This document shows, piece after piece, positions 46,424 through 56,186 of a DNA stretch of 64,000 nt. The position numbers and the translations under genes are program-made. Every line of letters begins with the position of its first letter. The stretch's first letter is position 1. A model generated the notes under the pieces. That model saw nothing but the letters and a program-made list of their open reading frames with translations. It searched no databases and had not been told where the DNA came from. Location: assembly GCA_963828705.1 (NCBI GenBank), contig CAWHGA010000014.1:1-64000 (forward strand). Direction: 5' to 3'. Source of the stretch: CAWDJT01 sp963828705 (GTDB lineage: Bacteria; Desulfobacterota; Syntrophobacteria; Syntrophobacterales; Syntrophobacteraceae).

Positions 46424-47824
46424 CTACAAACCCAGCATGGACCTTCTCGCGTTTAGTTCCTGATGGGCCTCCTGCATGGCTTGCCGCACACGTGACGAAG
46501 CCGTGCCGCCGATGGAGGTCCGGCGGTTAACCGCACTCTCCAAACGCAGAAAGGCATAGATGTCATTGTCGATGCCTTTGTGAAACTTTTTGAACTCATC
46601 GAGGTTGCATTCCTGCAGACGCTTCTGCTGTTGACTACAGTATTGTACGATCTGTCCCACCACGAAGTGAGCTTTGCGGAAAGCGAGCCCCTTGCACACC
46701 AGGTAATCCGCCAAATCGGTGGCCAGAGTGTAACCCTCTTCTGCCATTAACGCCATTTTTTCGCGGTGAAACCGGATCTCCGGCAACAGCCGCACCAGCA
46801 CTCGCAGGGTCGCCGTAACGGTATCAACGGTATCGAACAGCGGCTCCTTGTCTTCCTGCAGATCGCGATTGTAGGCCAGAGGCAACGCCTTGGTCAGGGT
46901 CAACAGGGCGATAAGGTTGCCGTAGACGCGGCCGGTTTTGCCGCGCATCAATTCCGGCACATCCGGGTTCTTCTTCTGCGGCATAATGCTCGAACCGGTG
47001 CAGAAGGCGTCGCTGATCTCGATGAAAGCGAATTCGCTGGAGGACCACAGGATTAGTTCTTCCGATAAACGGCTGACGTGCATCATGAGCAAGGCGGAGG
47101 CAGCGTTGAATTCGATGAGATAGTCGCGATCACTCACGGCGTCGAGGCTGTTACGAGTCACTCTTGGGAAATCAAGCGCTCGCGCGGTGCATTCCATATC
47201 GATAGGAAAGGTGGTACCGGCAAGAGCGGCACTGCCCAGCGGCATCACGTTGGTGCGTTCCAGACACTGAGCCAGCCGCTGATCATCCCGTTGGAACATC
47301 TCATTGTAGGCCATGAAGTGATGTGCGAGCAAGACCGGTTGAGCGTGCTGGAGGTGGGTGTAACCCGGCATAATGATGTCAAAATGCTTGTCCGCCAGGT
47401 CTACCAGCGTGCTCTGCAGTTCGAACAACAAGCAGCGCACATGCTGGATCACGTCCCGCAGATACAGTCTCATGTCCAGGCAGATCTGATCGTTTCGGCT
47501 CCTGGCGGTGTGGAGCTTGCCGCCTACATCCCCGATCTTTTGCATTAGGGCCTGTTCGACCGCCATGTGGATATCTTCCTGGGAAGGGTCAAAAGTCAGC
47601 TCGCCTCGCTCGATCTCCCGCAGGACTTCACCCAATCCTTCGACAATCCGTGCAGCCTCGTCGTCAGAGATGATATTGCACTTGGCCAGCATCTGGCAGT
47701 GAGCGATGCTGCCGCGGATGTCGTACCGGTACAGCCTTTGATCGTAATGGATGGAAGCGGTAAAGGATTCCACCAGGGTGTCGGTGGGTTGATCGAATCG
47801 ACCCTGCCAGGGTTTTCCTTCCAT
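46424..47824 (-). CDS. argH: argininosuccinate lyase
   Basis: A complete 466-residue fumarase-superfamily enzyme with the signature GSSIMPQKKNPD (catalytic Ser loop), LHTARSRNDQ and HLQHAQPVLLAHH. It splits argininosuccinate into arginine and fumarate. It ends the arg part of the supercluster, 156 bases after argG. Confidence 0.97.
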   Translation of the reverse strand: MEGKPWQGRFDQPTDTLVESFTASIHYDQRLYRYDIRGSIAHCQMLAKCNIISDDEAARIVEGLGEVLREIERGELTFDPSQEDIHMAVEQALMQKIGDVGGKLHTARSRNDQICLDMRLYLRDVIQHVRCLLFELQSTLVDLADKHFDIIMPGYTHLQHAQPVLLAHHFMAYNEMFQRDDQRLAQCLERTNVMPLGSAALAGTTFPIDMECTARALDFPRVTRNSLDAVSDRDYLIEFNAASALLMMHVSRLSEELILWSSSEFAFIEISDAFCTGSSIMPQKKNPDVPELMRGKTGRVYGNLIALLTLTKALPLAYNRDLQEDKEPLFDTVDTVTATLRVLVRLLPEIRFHREKMALMAEEGYTLATDLADYLVCKGLAFRKAHFVVGQIVQYCSQQQKRLQECNLDEFKKFHKGIDNDIYAFLRLESAVNRRTSIGGTASSRVRQAMQEAHQELNARRSMLGL

Positions 47825-47980
47825 TATGTTAGTCTCCGCATGAGCTTGAGATCAATAATAGCGCTGCCATCGGCGGTTAAGCTGGTCACCTTGGCCTTTT
47901 TGATACCATCCGGCTACCCTTGCTGCCGGCCTGTGTTTCCGGCAGGGCCGGCGTTGCCGGCCAGGTGCCACGGACAAGAT

Positions 47981-49195
47981 TCAGACGTTTTGGCGGAGGC
48001 GCACCAGGGATTCGATGCGGAGCCGCAACCCCTGCAAGCGGATAAACCCGGTAGCATCACTTTGTTGATACACGTCGTCTGCTTCAAAGGTGGCGTAGCT
48101 GGGCTGGTACAGGGACCGACTGGACTTTCGTCCGATAATCAGGCAATTTCCTTTGTAAAGCTTGATGCGGGCCGCACCCCAGACGCTTTCCTGAACGGTG
48201 TCCATGGTCTGCTGCAACAAACGCATTTCCGGTGAGAACCAAAAACCATTGTAGATTAGACGCGAATACTGGGGGATCAGCGAATCCCGCAGATGCATCA
48301 CTTCCCGATCCAGGGTGAGGGATTCCACCGCCATGTGGGCCGCGCGCAAAATGGTACCGCCCGGGGTTTCGTAGACACCACGGGATTTCATGCCGACAAA
48401 GCGGCTTTCCACCATGTCCACCCGGCCGATGCCATGGCGCCCCCCGAGTGTGTTGAGGCGCTTGAGCAGGCTGGCAGGGGCTAGCCGCTCGCCGTTAACG
48501 GCAACGGGATCGCCCCGTTCAAACTCGATTTCAATGACTTCGGGTTGTTCGGGGGCCTGTTCCGGACTGACTGTGAGCGTGAACATGTCAGGGTCCGGTT
48601 CCCGCCAGGGATCTTCCAATATCCCGCCTTCATAGCTGATGTGCAGCATGTTGCGGTCACTGCTGTAGGGTTTGGCTTCAGTAACTGGGACCGGGATCTG
48701 GTGCTTCCTGGCGAATTCCACCAGGTCCTGACGCGAACGCAGTGTCCATTCACGCCATGGGGCGATGATCTTGAGGGCCGGATTGAGCGTCGTATAGGTG
48801 AGCTCGAAGCGGACCTGGTCGTTGCCTTTGCCGGTAGCACCATGGCTGACGGCATCGGCTCCTTCTTCACGGGCAATTTCAACCTGTCGTTGGGCGATGA
48901 GCGGCCGGGCGATGGAGGTCCCGAGCAGGTACTGACCTTCGTAAATGGCGTTGGCGCGGAAGGCCGGAAATACAAAGTCTTTCACGAAAGTTGCGCGCAG
49001 GTCCTCGATCCGTGCCTTCACCGCACCGGTGGCCAAGGCTTTGGCTTCGAGGCCGTCCAGCTCCTCTTCCTGGCCCAGGTCGGCGGCAAAGGCCACCACT
49101 TCACAATGATAATGCTCAACCAGCCACTTCAGAATGATCGATGTATCCAGACCACCTGAATAGGCCAGCACCACTTTGCGAACGTCACTGCTCAA
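47981..49195 (-). CDS. argG: argininosuccinate synthase
   Basis: A complete 404-residue ATP-dependent ligase. The ATP pyrophosphatase loop is LAYSGGLDTSIILKWL. It has HGATGKGNDQVRFEL and the DPWREPDPDMFTL segment. It joins citrulline and aspartate. Confidence 0.97.
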   Translation of the reverse strand: MSSDVRKVVLAYSGGLDTSIILKWLVEHYHCEVVAFAADLGQEEELDGLEAKALATGAVKARIEDLRATFVKDFVFPAFRANAIYEGQYLLGTSIARPLIAQRQVEIAREEGADAVSHGATGKGNDQVRFELTYTTLNPALKIIAPWREWTLRSRQDLVEFARKHQIPVPVTEAKPYSSDRNMLHISYEGGILEDPWREPDPDMFTLTVSPEQAPEQPEVIEIEFERGDPVAVNGERLAPASLLKRLNTLGGRHGIGRVDMVESRFVGMKSRGVYETPGGTILRAAHMAVESLTLDREVMHLRDSLIPQYSRLIYNGFWFSPEMRLLQQTMDTVQESVWGAARIKLYKGNCLIIGRKSSRSLYQPSYATFEADDVYQQSDATGFIRLQGLRLRIESLVRLRQNV

Positions 49196-49320
49196 GAGTA
49201 ACTCCTTCCTCTCAATCGGCCATCAGCTGGGCATTCATCCCGCTTTGGGCGCATACGCGTCAGCTTAAGGCATTTTCCCTTGTGTTCATGTGTGCTTACA
49301 AGACTGACAGGCGTCCGAGC

Positions 49321-49388
49321 GTCATTCCCGCGAAGGCGGGAATCCAGGTTTTTCGAGGACTTGCTGGCCCCTGCCATCGCGGGGGTGA
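49321..49388. repeat. REP-like palindrome, GTCATTCCCGC type
   Basis: GTCATTCCCGCGAAGGCGGG and the inverted ...GCGGGGGTGAC at 49375-49388 flank a short spacer. It is a relative of the repeat at 24596-24672, placed between argG and argF. Confidence 0.7.
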
Positions 49389-49425
49389 CGTTGGTTTCCC
49401 AACTGCTCGACGACCGACGGGTTGC

Positions 49426-50337
49426 CTACGACAACAGCCATTCCAACAGGGCCATCTGCAAATAGAGGCGGTTTTCCGCCTGATCGAACACCACCGATTG
49501 GGGCCCTTCCAGCACTTCGGCAGTGATTTCTTCTTCGCGATGAGCCGGCAGACAGTGCATCACTATGGCATGCCGCGGCGCCAGGGCGAGCAAGGCGGCA
49601 TTGACCTGATAAGGGGCGAAGGCCCGGCGGCGCATTTCGGCTTCATCTTCCTGCCCCATGCTGGCCCACACGTCGGTATTGATGGCGTCAGCACAGGCCA
49701 CTGCCGCTCCGGGGTCTGACGACACAACTATGCTTTGTCCCCCTTCAGCGCGGGCTCTTTCCAGGACGCGGGCATCCGGCAAATACCCTGGCGGGCATGC
49801 CAGGTGGAGTGTGAATCCCATCCGGGCAGCGGCATTGATCCAGGATTGGGCCACATTGTTGCCGTCTCCGACCCAGGCCACCTGAAGGTTTTCAAGGGTG
49901 CCACGTTTTTCCTGGATGGTGAGCAGATCGCTCAACACCTGACAGGGATGATAGCTGTCGGTAAGGGCGTTAATGATTGGGATCGTAGCGTGTCGAGCCA
50001 GTTCTTCGACGTCGGCATGATCGAAAGTGCGCACTGCCAGTGCTTCGATGTAGCGTGATATGACTCGAGCCGTGTCCGAAAGGGGTTCCTGACGGGAAAG
50101 CTGGGTATCTTTGGCGGTCATGAAGATGCAACTGCCGCCCAGACGATTCATCGCCGCTTCAAAGGAGATCCGCGTCCGGGTCGATGGCTTGGTGAACAGC
50201 AGCCCCAGGGTCTTGCCCGACAGTGTCGGGTGCAGCGTCCCGTTGAACCAAGCCGTTTTCATCCCCTGGGCGCGGCTGAACAAGGCCAGGATTTCGGAGG
50301 CAGACAGATCCAGAATGGTCAGCAAGTCACGCTTCAT
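49426..50337 (-). CDS. argF: ornithine carbamoyltransferase
   Basis: A complete 303-residue enzyme with the carbamoyl-phosphate site FTKPSTRTRISFEAA, the HPCQVLSDL motif, and the catalytic HCLPAHR near the C-terminus. It makes citrulline. Its ATG overlaps the argD stop by four bases. Confidence 0.97.
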   Translation of the reverse strand: MKRDLLTILDLSASEILALFSRAQGMKTAWFNGTLHPTLSGKTLGLLFTKPSTRTRISFEAAMNRLGGSCIFMTAKDTQLSRQEPLSDTARVISRYIEALAVRTFDHADVEELARHATIPIINALTDSYHPCQVLSDLLTIQEKRGTLENLQVAWVGDGNNVAQSWINAAARMGFTLHLACPPGYLPDARVLERARAEGGQSIVVSSDPGAAVACADAINTDVWASMGQEDEAEMRRRAFAPYQVNAALLALAPRHAIVMHCLPAHREEEITAEVLEGPQSVVFDQAENRLYLQMALLEWLLS

Positions 50338-51530
50338 TCCGCGCTCTCCCTCAGAACCTCACTCAAAACCTCTATGAGCCGATCCACCTCGGTGGTTTCA
50401 ATGGTGAGCGGGGGCACAAAGCGCAGCACGCTTTCCTGAATGCAGTTGATCACCACCCCGAGCTGAAGACAGCGGCGGACAATCTCCTGGCCCGGAACGG
50501 TCAGTTCCATTCCCAACAGCAGCCCGCGGCCACGGACATCGCGCACCACGGAGAAACGATCGCGCAGATCTTGGAGGCAAGTGTAAAGGTAGGCGCCCAC
50601 GCGCTGCACGCGCCGCAGGAAAACCGGCTGCGAGATGATCTCCAGAGTACGCAGGGCCACGGAGGTCACCAGCGGTGTCCCGCCAAAGGTGGAGGCGTGG
50701 CTGCCGGGAGTAAACGCGCGGGCCACTTCATCGGTGGCCAGCATGGCCCCGATGGGAAGACCATTTCCCAAGGCCTTGGCCAGGGTCATAATATCTGGCG
50801 CGACGTTGTCCTGTTCGTGGGCAAACAGCGTGCCGGTTCGTCCCATTCCGACCTGCACTTCATCGAAGATCAGCAACAAATCATGCTGGTGACAAAGTTC
50901 TTTGAGATCCTCCAGGTAATTGGCACTGGGCAAAAGAATGCCGCCTTCAGCCTGGATGGGTTCCACCATCACCGCGCAGGTCTGTTTGCTGATGGCCGCT
51001 TCAACGGCCTCGATGGAGTTGAAATCCACAAAGGTGAAGCCTTCCACCAGCGGATCGAATCCCGTTTGTACCTTATGCTGGCCAGTGGCCGAAAGCGTTG
51101 CCAGAGTCCTGCCGTGGAAGGAATTCTTCATGCAAATGATGTGAAAGCGACCGGGACCGCGGCGTTCGCGGCTGTACTTGCGGGCCAGTTTGATGGCGGC
51201 TTCATTGGCTTCGGCCCCGCTATTGGCAAAGAACACCTTGTCGGCAAAGGACAACCGAGTCAATTCCCTGGCCAGTTCCACCTGAGGGACGGTGTAAAAC
51301 AGGTTGGACACATGGATAAGCGACTCCGCCTGTTGGGTCAGGATGTTGTTCAGGTCGGGGTGGCAGTGTCCCAGGTTGCAAACCGCAATTCCGGCCAAGA
51401 AATCGAGATATTCCTTACCTTCTTCATCCCAGAGCCGGGTTCCTTTGCCATGGGTGAAAACCACCGGCAGGCGCGCATAGGTATCGAAAAGGTGTTCCTG
51501 ACAGGTTGCCATCACTTCTACGGTATCCAT
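50334..51530 (-). CDS. argD: acetylornithine aminotransferase
   Basis: A complete 398-residue class III aminotransferase with FANSGAEANEAAIKLARKYS, LLIFDEVQVGMGRTG, and the PLP lysine in MTLAKALGNGLPIGA. It converts N-acetylglutamate semialdehyde to N-acetylornithine and may also act in lysine synthesis in some bacteria. Confidence 0.96.
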   Translation of the reverse strand: MDTVEVMATCQEHLFDTYARLPVVFTHGKGTRLWDEEGKEYLDFLAGIAVCNLGHCHPDLNNILTQQAESLIHVSNLFYTVPQVELARELTRLSFADKVFFANSGAEANEAAIKLARKYSRERRGPGRFHIICMKNSFHGRTLATLSATGQHKVQTGFDPLVEGFTFVDFNSIEAVEAAISKQTCAVMVEPIQAEGGILLPSANYLEDLKELCHQHDLLLIFDEVQVGMGRTGTLFAHEQDNVAPDIMTLAKALGNGLPIGAMLATDEVARAFTPGSHASTFGGTPLVTSVALRTLEIISQPVFLRRVQRVGAYLYTCLQDLRDRFSVVRDVRGRGLLLGMELTVPGQEIVRRCLQLGVVINCIQESVLRFVPPLTIETTEVDRLIEVLSEVLRESAE

Positions 51531-51683
51531 GATGTCTATCCCTCTCTGATTGCCTCGCTCGACCAGGTTCGATCAACACCAGGGGTGAACATTCAAGGCG
51601 CGGTGGTTTCAGTGTCTGCCGCCATGGATCGATGCAGTATTGCCGATAAGGCGACATCGACTGAGGACTCAAGCCGGAATATC

Positions 51684-52562
51684 CTAGCGCTTGCGCACAA
51701 TCTCAGTCCCCACTCCGGCATCAGTGAAGATCTCCAGAAGCACCGCATGGGGTTTGCGCCCGTCCACAATATGCACTTTCTCGACTCCGGATTGCAAGGC
51801 GTCAATGGCACACTGCACTTTGGGGATCATGCCCCCCTTGAGCACCTCATCCTGCATTAGGTCGGCAGCTTCAGCCACGTTCATAGTCCCGATCAGTTCC
51901 CCTTCTGCATCCATGACGCCGGCAACGTCGGTCATGAGGATCAGTTTTTCAGCCTTGAGTGCAGCGGCCACGTGTCCTGCCACCAGATCGGCGTTGATGT
52001 TGTAGGTCTCACCGGCCCGCCCCACGCCAACCGGCGCAATGACCGGAATGATGTTGCTCTTTTCCAGGATCTCCAGGATTTCCACGTTCACCCGTTGGAC
52101 TTCGCCGACCAGACCCACATCGATGATTTCGGGAGGGCGATCATCTCCTTGATAGCGAAACAAGTGGAGTTTGCGGGCTTCGAGCAGATGGCCGTCCTTG
52201 CCGCTCAGGCCAATGGCACGCCCACCGTGATGGTTGATGAGATGCACGATCTCCTTGTTGACCTTGCCCACCAACACCATCTCCACAATGTCCATGGTGT
52301 CGGCGTCGGTGATCCTCATCCCGGCGCAGAAATCGCTTTTCTTGCCGATGCGCTCCAACATCTTGCCGATTTGCGGCCCACCGCCGTGCACCACCACCGG
52401 GTTAATACCAATGTACTTCATCAGTACGATGTCCTGCGCGAAGCTATCCTTGAGGGCAGGCTCCACCATGGCATGGCCGCCGTACTTGATCACCACGGTC
52501 TTTTGATAGAATCGCCGAATGTATGGCAGGGCTTCAATCAGAACCTCAGCTTTGTCCTGCAT
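51684..52562 (-). CDS. argB: acetylglutamate kinase
   Basis: A complete 292-residue amino acid kinase with TVVIKYGGHAMVEPALK, VVVHGGGPQIGKML, and GGMIPKVQCAIDALQSG. It phosphorylates N-acetylglutamate. A 153-base spacer precedes argD, and hslU lies 54 bases upstream. Confidence 0.97.
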   Translation of the reverse strand: MQDKAEVLIEALPYIRRFYQKTVVIKYGGHAMVEPALKDSFAQDIVLMKYIGINPVVVHGGGPQIGKMLERIGKKSDFCAGMRITDADTMDIVEMVLVGKVNKEIVHLINHHGGRAIGLSGKDGHLLEARKLHLFRYQGDDRPPEIIDVGLVGEVQRVNVEILEILEKSNIIPVIAPVGVGRAGETYNINADLVAGHVAAALKAEKLILMTDVAGVMDAEGELIGTMNVAEAADLMQDEVLKGGMIPKVQCAIDALQSGVEKVHIVDGRKPHAVLLEIFTDAGVGTEIVRKR

Positions 52563-52616
52563 TGCCGTCGTCCTGTGGCGGTCCGGAACGATCCGGTCCC
52601 GATGTTGTCGTATGGT

Positions 52617-53994
52617 TTAGAGAATGTAACGGCTCAAGTCTTCATCCCGGATGATGTCAGACAGGGTCTCCTGGACATAGCCTTGGGTGATCTGAATCGA
52701 CTGCCCGTGCAGGTCCGGCGCATTGAAGGAGACTTCCGAAAGCAGCTTCTCCATAATGGTGTGAAGTCTTCGAGCGCCAATGTTTTCCATTCTGCGAATT
52801 GACCTGAAAGGCGATCTGGGCAATCTCTTCAATGCCATCCGTCTCGAAAACCAGCCTCACGCCTTCCGTTTCCAGCAAGGCTTGATACTGGATGATCAGG
52901 GCGTTGTCAGGTTCGGTCAAGATTCGCACAAAGTCTTCTTTGGTGAGCGGTTTCAGCTCCACGCGGATGGGGAAACGGCCCTGGAGTTCCGGAATCAGGT
53001 CACTGGGTTTGGCTATGTGAAACGCTCCCGACGCTATGAACAGGACGTGATCGGTGCGGACCATACCATACTTGGTATTGACTGTGGAACCCTCGACGAT
53101 GGGCAGCAGGTCGCGTTGCACACCTTCCCGCGACACATCGGGTCCCTTGCTGCTTTCCCGTCCCGCGATCTTGTCAATCTCGTCGAGGAAGATGATGCCG
53201 GAATGTTGCACCCGGTCAATGGCGGCTTTGACCACCTTATCCATGTCGATGAGGTGCTGGGATTCCTCTTGTACCAGAATCTCGCGTGCTTCGATGATCT
53301 TCACCTTGCGTCGCTTGGTGCGTTGGGGAAACATCGAACCCAGCACCTCGCGGAGGTTGAAATCCATGTCTTCCATGCCCGTTCCGGTGAAAATCTCCAC
53401 CATGGGGGTGCGACGATCCTGAACTTCCAGTTCTACATAGCGGTTGTCCAATTCACCCCGATGGAGCATGTCCCGCAACTTCTCCCGAGTTTTGGCGGTG
53501 AGGGCCGTTTCGTTTTCTGTCACGCGTTCGGGTGTGGCTTCTTGGTCGGTCTTCTCGCCCGCTTCCTGGCGCCGCCTGCGCGGCAGCAGCAAATCAAGGA
53601 GCTTCTCCTCGGCGAGTTCCTGGGCCTTGAGTTGGACCGCTTCCTGCTCCTCGGCGCGCACCATGTTGACGGCGATCTCGGTTAGATCACGGACCATCGA
53701 TTCGACATCACGCCCCACATAGCCCACTTCCGTGAACTTGCTCGCCTCAATTTTGAGAAAAGGCGATTGTGCCAGCCTCGCCAAACGGCGGGCAATTTCG
53801 GTTTTGCCCACGCCGGTGGGGCCAATCATGATGATATTTTTTGGGGCGATTTCGTCGCGCAGATGGTCCGGGACCTGTTGGCGCCGCCAGCGGTTGCGCA
53901 GAGCAATGGCCACCATGCGTTTGGCATCGTTTTGGCCAATGATGTATTTGTCAAGTTCACGAACGATTTCCGCGGGAGTAAGCGGTTGCTGCAT
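52617..53994 (-). CDS. hslU: ATP-dependent protease ATPase subunit HslU, frameshifted near the C-terminus
   Basis: The ATG at 53994 gives QQPLTPAEIVRELDKYIIGQ, Walker A GPTGVGKTE, the TEVGYVGRDVESMVRDL motif, and Walker B IIFLDEIDKI. The frame shifts near 52795; it continues as MENIGARRLHTIMEKLL, and ends with the conserved docking tail DLSRYIL at 52617. About 459 residues. The six-membered ring unfolds substrates into HslV; the C-terminal tail inserts into HslV, so its intact sequence supports a functional gene. Confidence 0.95.
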
Positions 53995-53998
53995 GAGT

Positions 53999-54538
53999 TC
54001 AAAGTTCCTCGAAGGTGAACGATTCGTTGGTATAGATGCAGATGGATGCCGCAATCTTCATGGCTTCCTCGGCAATTTCCCGGATGGAAAGCGGTGAATG
54101 GGCAACAAGGGCGCGCGCCGCAGCCATGGCATAGGGAGCCCCGGAACCGACCCCGGCCAGACCGTCGTCCGGTTCGATGACATCGCCACTGCCACTGAGG
54201 ATCAGGCAATCACTGCGATCTGCGGCGATCAGCATGGCCTCCAGACGCCTGAGTGCGCGGTCCATCCGCCAGTCCTTGGCCAGTTCGACCGCGGCACGTT
54301 TGAGGTTGCCGTGGTACTGTTCAAGTTTGGCGTCAAGCCGGTCAAAGAGGGTGAAGGCATCGGCAGTGGCCCCGGCAAATCCTGCCAATACCTGGTCGTG
54401 ATACATCCGCCGGACCTTCCTGGCCTGGTGTTTGACTACGGTATTGCCAAGGGTTACCTGACCGTCGCTGGCCATAACTACATGATTGTCTTTGCAGATG
54501 GCAAGGATGGTGGTGCCGTGCATCGCTGTCTGACTCAT
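53999..54538 (-). CDS. hslV: ATP-dependent protease subunit HslV
   Basis: From the ATG at 54538 the protein has 179 residues. The mature N-terminal catalytic Thr is in HGTTILAI, followed by DGQVTLGNTVVKHQARKVRR and AGATADAFTLFDR. A short propeptide (SQTAMHG) must be removed. The gene lies four bases from hslU and 40 bases from xerC, the usual order. Confidence 0.96.
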   Translation of the reverse strand: MSQTAMHGTTILAICKDNHVVMASDGQVTLGNTVVKHQARKVRRMYHDQVLAGFAGATADAFTLFDRLDAKLEQYHGNLKRAAVELAKDWRMDRALRRLEAMLIAADRSDCLILSGSGDVIEPDDGLAGVGSGAPYAMAAARALVAHSPLSIREIAEEAMKIAASICIYTNESFTFEEL

Positions 54539-54578
54539 GACAGTCTCCATAATTCCTTTGAAAGCCGATATGGGGCCT

Positions 54579-55550
54579 CTAGAGGTTTCCTGTGGGTGCT
54601 TTGCGGCTGCGTGGATGAGCGGAGTCGTAGACCTTCATGAGCTGATCCAGGTGCACATGGGTGTATCGCTGAGTGGTGGAAAGACTGGCATGCCCGAGCA
54701 TTTCCTGAATGGCGCGCAGATCAGCGCCGGCGTTGAGCAGATGGGTGGCAAAGGTGTGCCGCAATCCGTGCGGGCTCAGCTGCTGCCACAGCCCGCTCTG
54801 CCTGATTTCGATCTGCAGCAGGCGGTGCACCGAACGATCCGTAAGTCTTCCACCGCGAGCATTGCAAAACAGCGCCGGGGTTTCGAACTGGGTCGGTGGG
54901 AATTCTCTTACCAGTGCCTGCCGATATGCTTCGATGGCTTGCAAAGCGGTTTGACCGACGGGGACCACCCTTTCCTTGCCGCCTTTGCCGAGCACCCGCG
55001 CCATCCCCAGGTTCGGATCGACATCGGTGGGGTTAAGTGCCACCAGTTCGCCCACGCGCAATCCGGTGGAGTATAGGCATTCAAAAAGCGCCCAGTTGCG
55101 CCAGCGGCGCCAGGACGACCCAGGGCGCTGACATCTCTGACGCAGCGTGTCGAGGAAATGAAAGGTTTCGTCAACATTCAAAAAAACCGGTACCTGCCGT
55201 TTCAACTTGGGAAGGGAGACTTGAGCCGCCGGGTTCACGGTGGTGATTTCCTGGTGATTGAGGTAACGATAAAAGGAACGTAAGGCCGCCAGTTTGCGAC
55301 CTTGGGTAGATTTTTCCAGGTTTTTATGGAGCAGAGCTACGTAGCTTCGGATCAGGTCCACGGTGACCATGTCGGGGGTGAATCCGGCTCCCAGCCGACC
55401 TTGTGCGAATTGCTGAAACTGCTTCAGGTCTGCGGAGTAGGCCCGCAGGGTGTGTTCGCTCACTGCCCGTTCATAACGCAGGTGCACCATAAAGCGGCTG
55501 ATCGCCGCAGTCATGTCAGCGGTGTTGAGCGTTGGCTCTGTAGCGTCCAT
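54579..55550 (-). CDS. xerC: tyrosine recombinase XerC/XerD type
   Basis: A protein of about 323 residues with an N-terminal SAM-like domain (MVHLRYERAVSEHTLRAYSA) and a C-terminal catalytic domain. The catalytic set is Arg in STGLRVGEL, Lys in GKGGKERVVP, His and Arg in HGLRHTFATHLL, His in LGHASLSTTQ and Tyr in RYTHV. It resolves chromosome dimers at dif. The start at 55550 is a choice among three in-frame ATG codons (55571, 55550, 55514). Its place next to hslV supports XerC. Confidence 0.9.
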   Translation of the reverse strand: MDATEPTLNTADMTAAISRFMVHLRYERAVSEHTLRAYSADLKQFQQFAQGRLGAGFTPDMVTVDLIRSYVALLHKNLEKSTQGRKLAALRSFYRYLNHQEITTVNPAAQVSLPKLKRQVPVFLNVDETFHFLDTLRQRCQRPGSSWRRWRNWALFECLYSTGLRVGELVALNPTDVDPNLGMARVLGKGGKERVVPVGQTALQAIEAYRQALVREFPPTQFETPALFCNARGGRLTDRSVHRLLQIEIRQSGLWQQLSPHGLRHTFATHLLNAGADLRAIQEMLGHASLSTTQRYTHVHLDQLMKVYDSAHPRSRKAPTGNL

Positions 55551-55571
55551 GAGTCGCCTGCATGGTTCCAT

Positions 55572-56186
55572 ACTTGGTTGAAATCCTTAAATAAAAATCG
55601 AATTCTAGCAGCCAACATCCCGGAGAAACTCAGGAAAATAAAGACTTAACACACCAAAGGAAAAAATCAACGAAAAAGTCGCGATTCAGGCCGCTTCGGA
55701 CCGGAGAAGCGTTCGGCCCCCTGCGACGATGTCTTTGGAAACGGCAATTTCACCTCCGGTTGAAGGCAACCGCCGCCGGTCGGATTTGCAGTAACCCCCC
55801 AGTCCCTGAGTGGATGAAGAAAACTTGAGCGCTGCTGAGTATACAAGTAGTAACTTAATTTATTAGGGAGCTTGTACCAAATACGTCTGTGTTGAGAAGT
55901 CACTTTTCCTTTCTTGTGTGCCTATAACTGTGATAAGGACGTACCGTAGGTGGGTCTCGCTTTTGTTCCCGGCAGGGCCCAGCAGCGTGATGCCAGGGCG
56001 CCCACCGTGGCTGACACAGCGCGCAAGGGTGGAATCATTGTCGAACCAAATGACTACACTATCTAACAGACCACCTGTTCTTGGTGCCGTGTTTGGAGAC
56101 GGTCTGGCCTTGCCGAACCAGTGGGCACGGAATTTGGTCGCCCGTTCCATATATGGAATACAGCGAACGTGAATGGAGGAGACGCC
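55572..56186. other. intergenic region between divergent operons
   Basis: About 600 bases between the minus-strand xerC run and the plus-strand pilus block. No gene is recognised. Confidence 0.45.
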
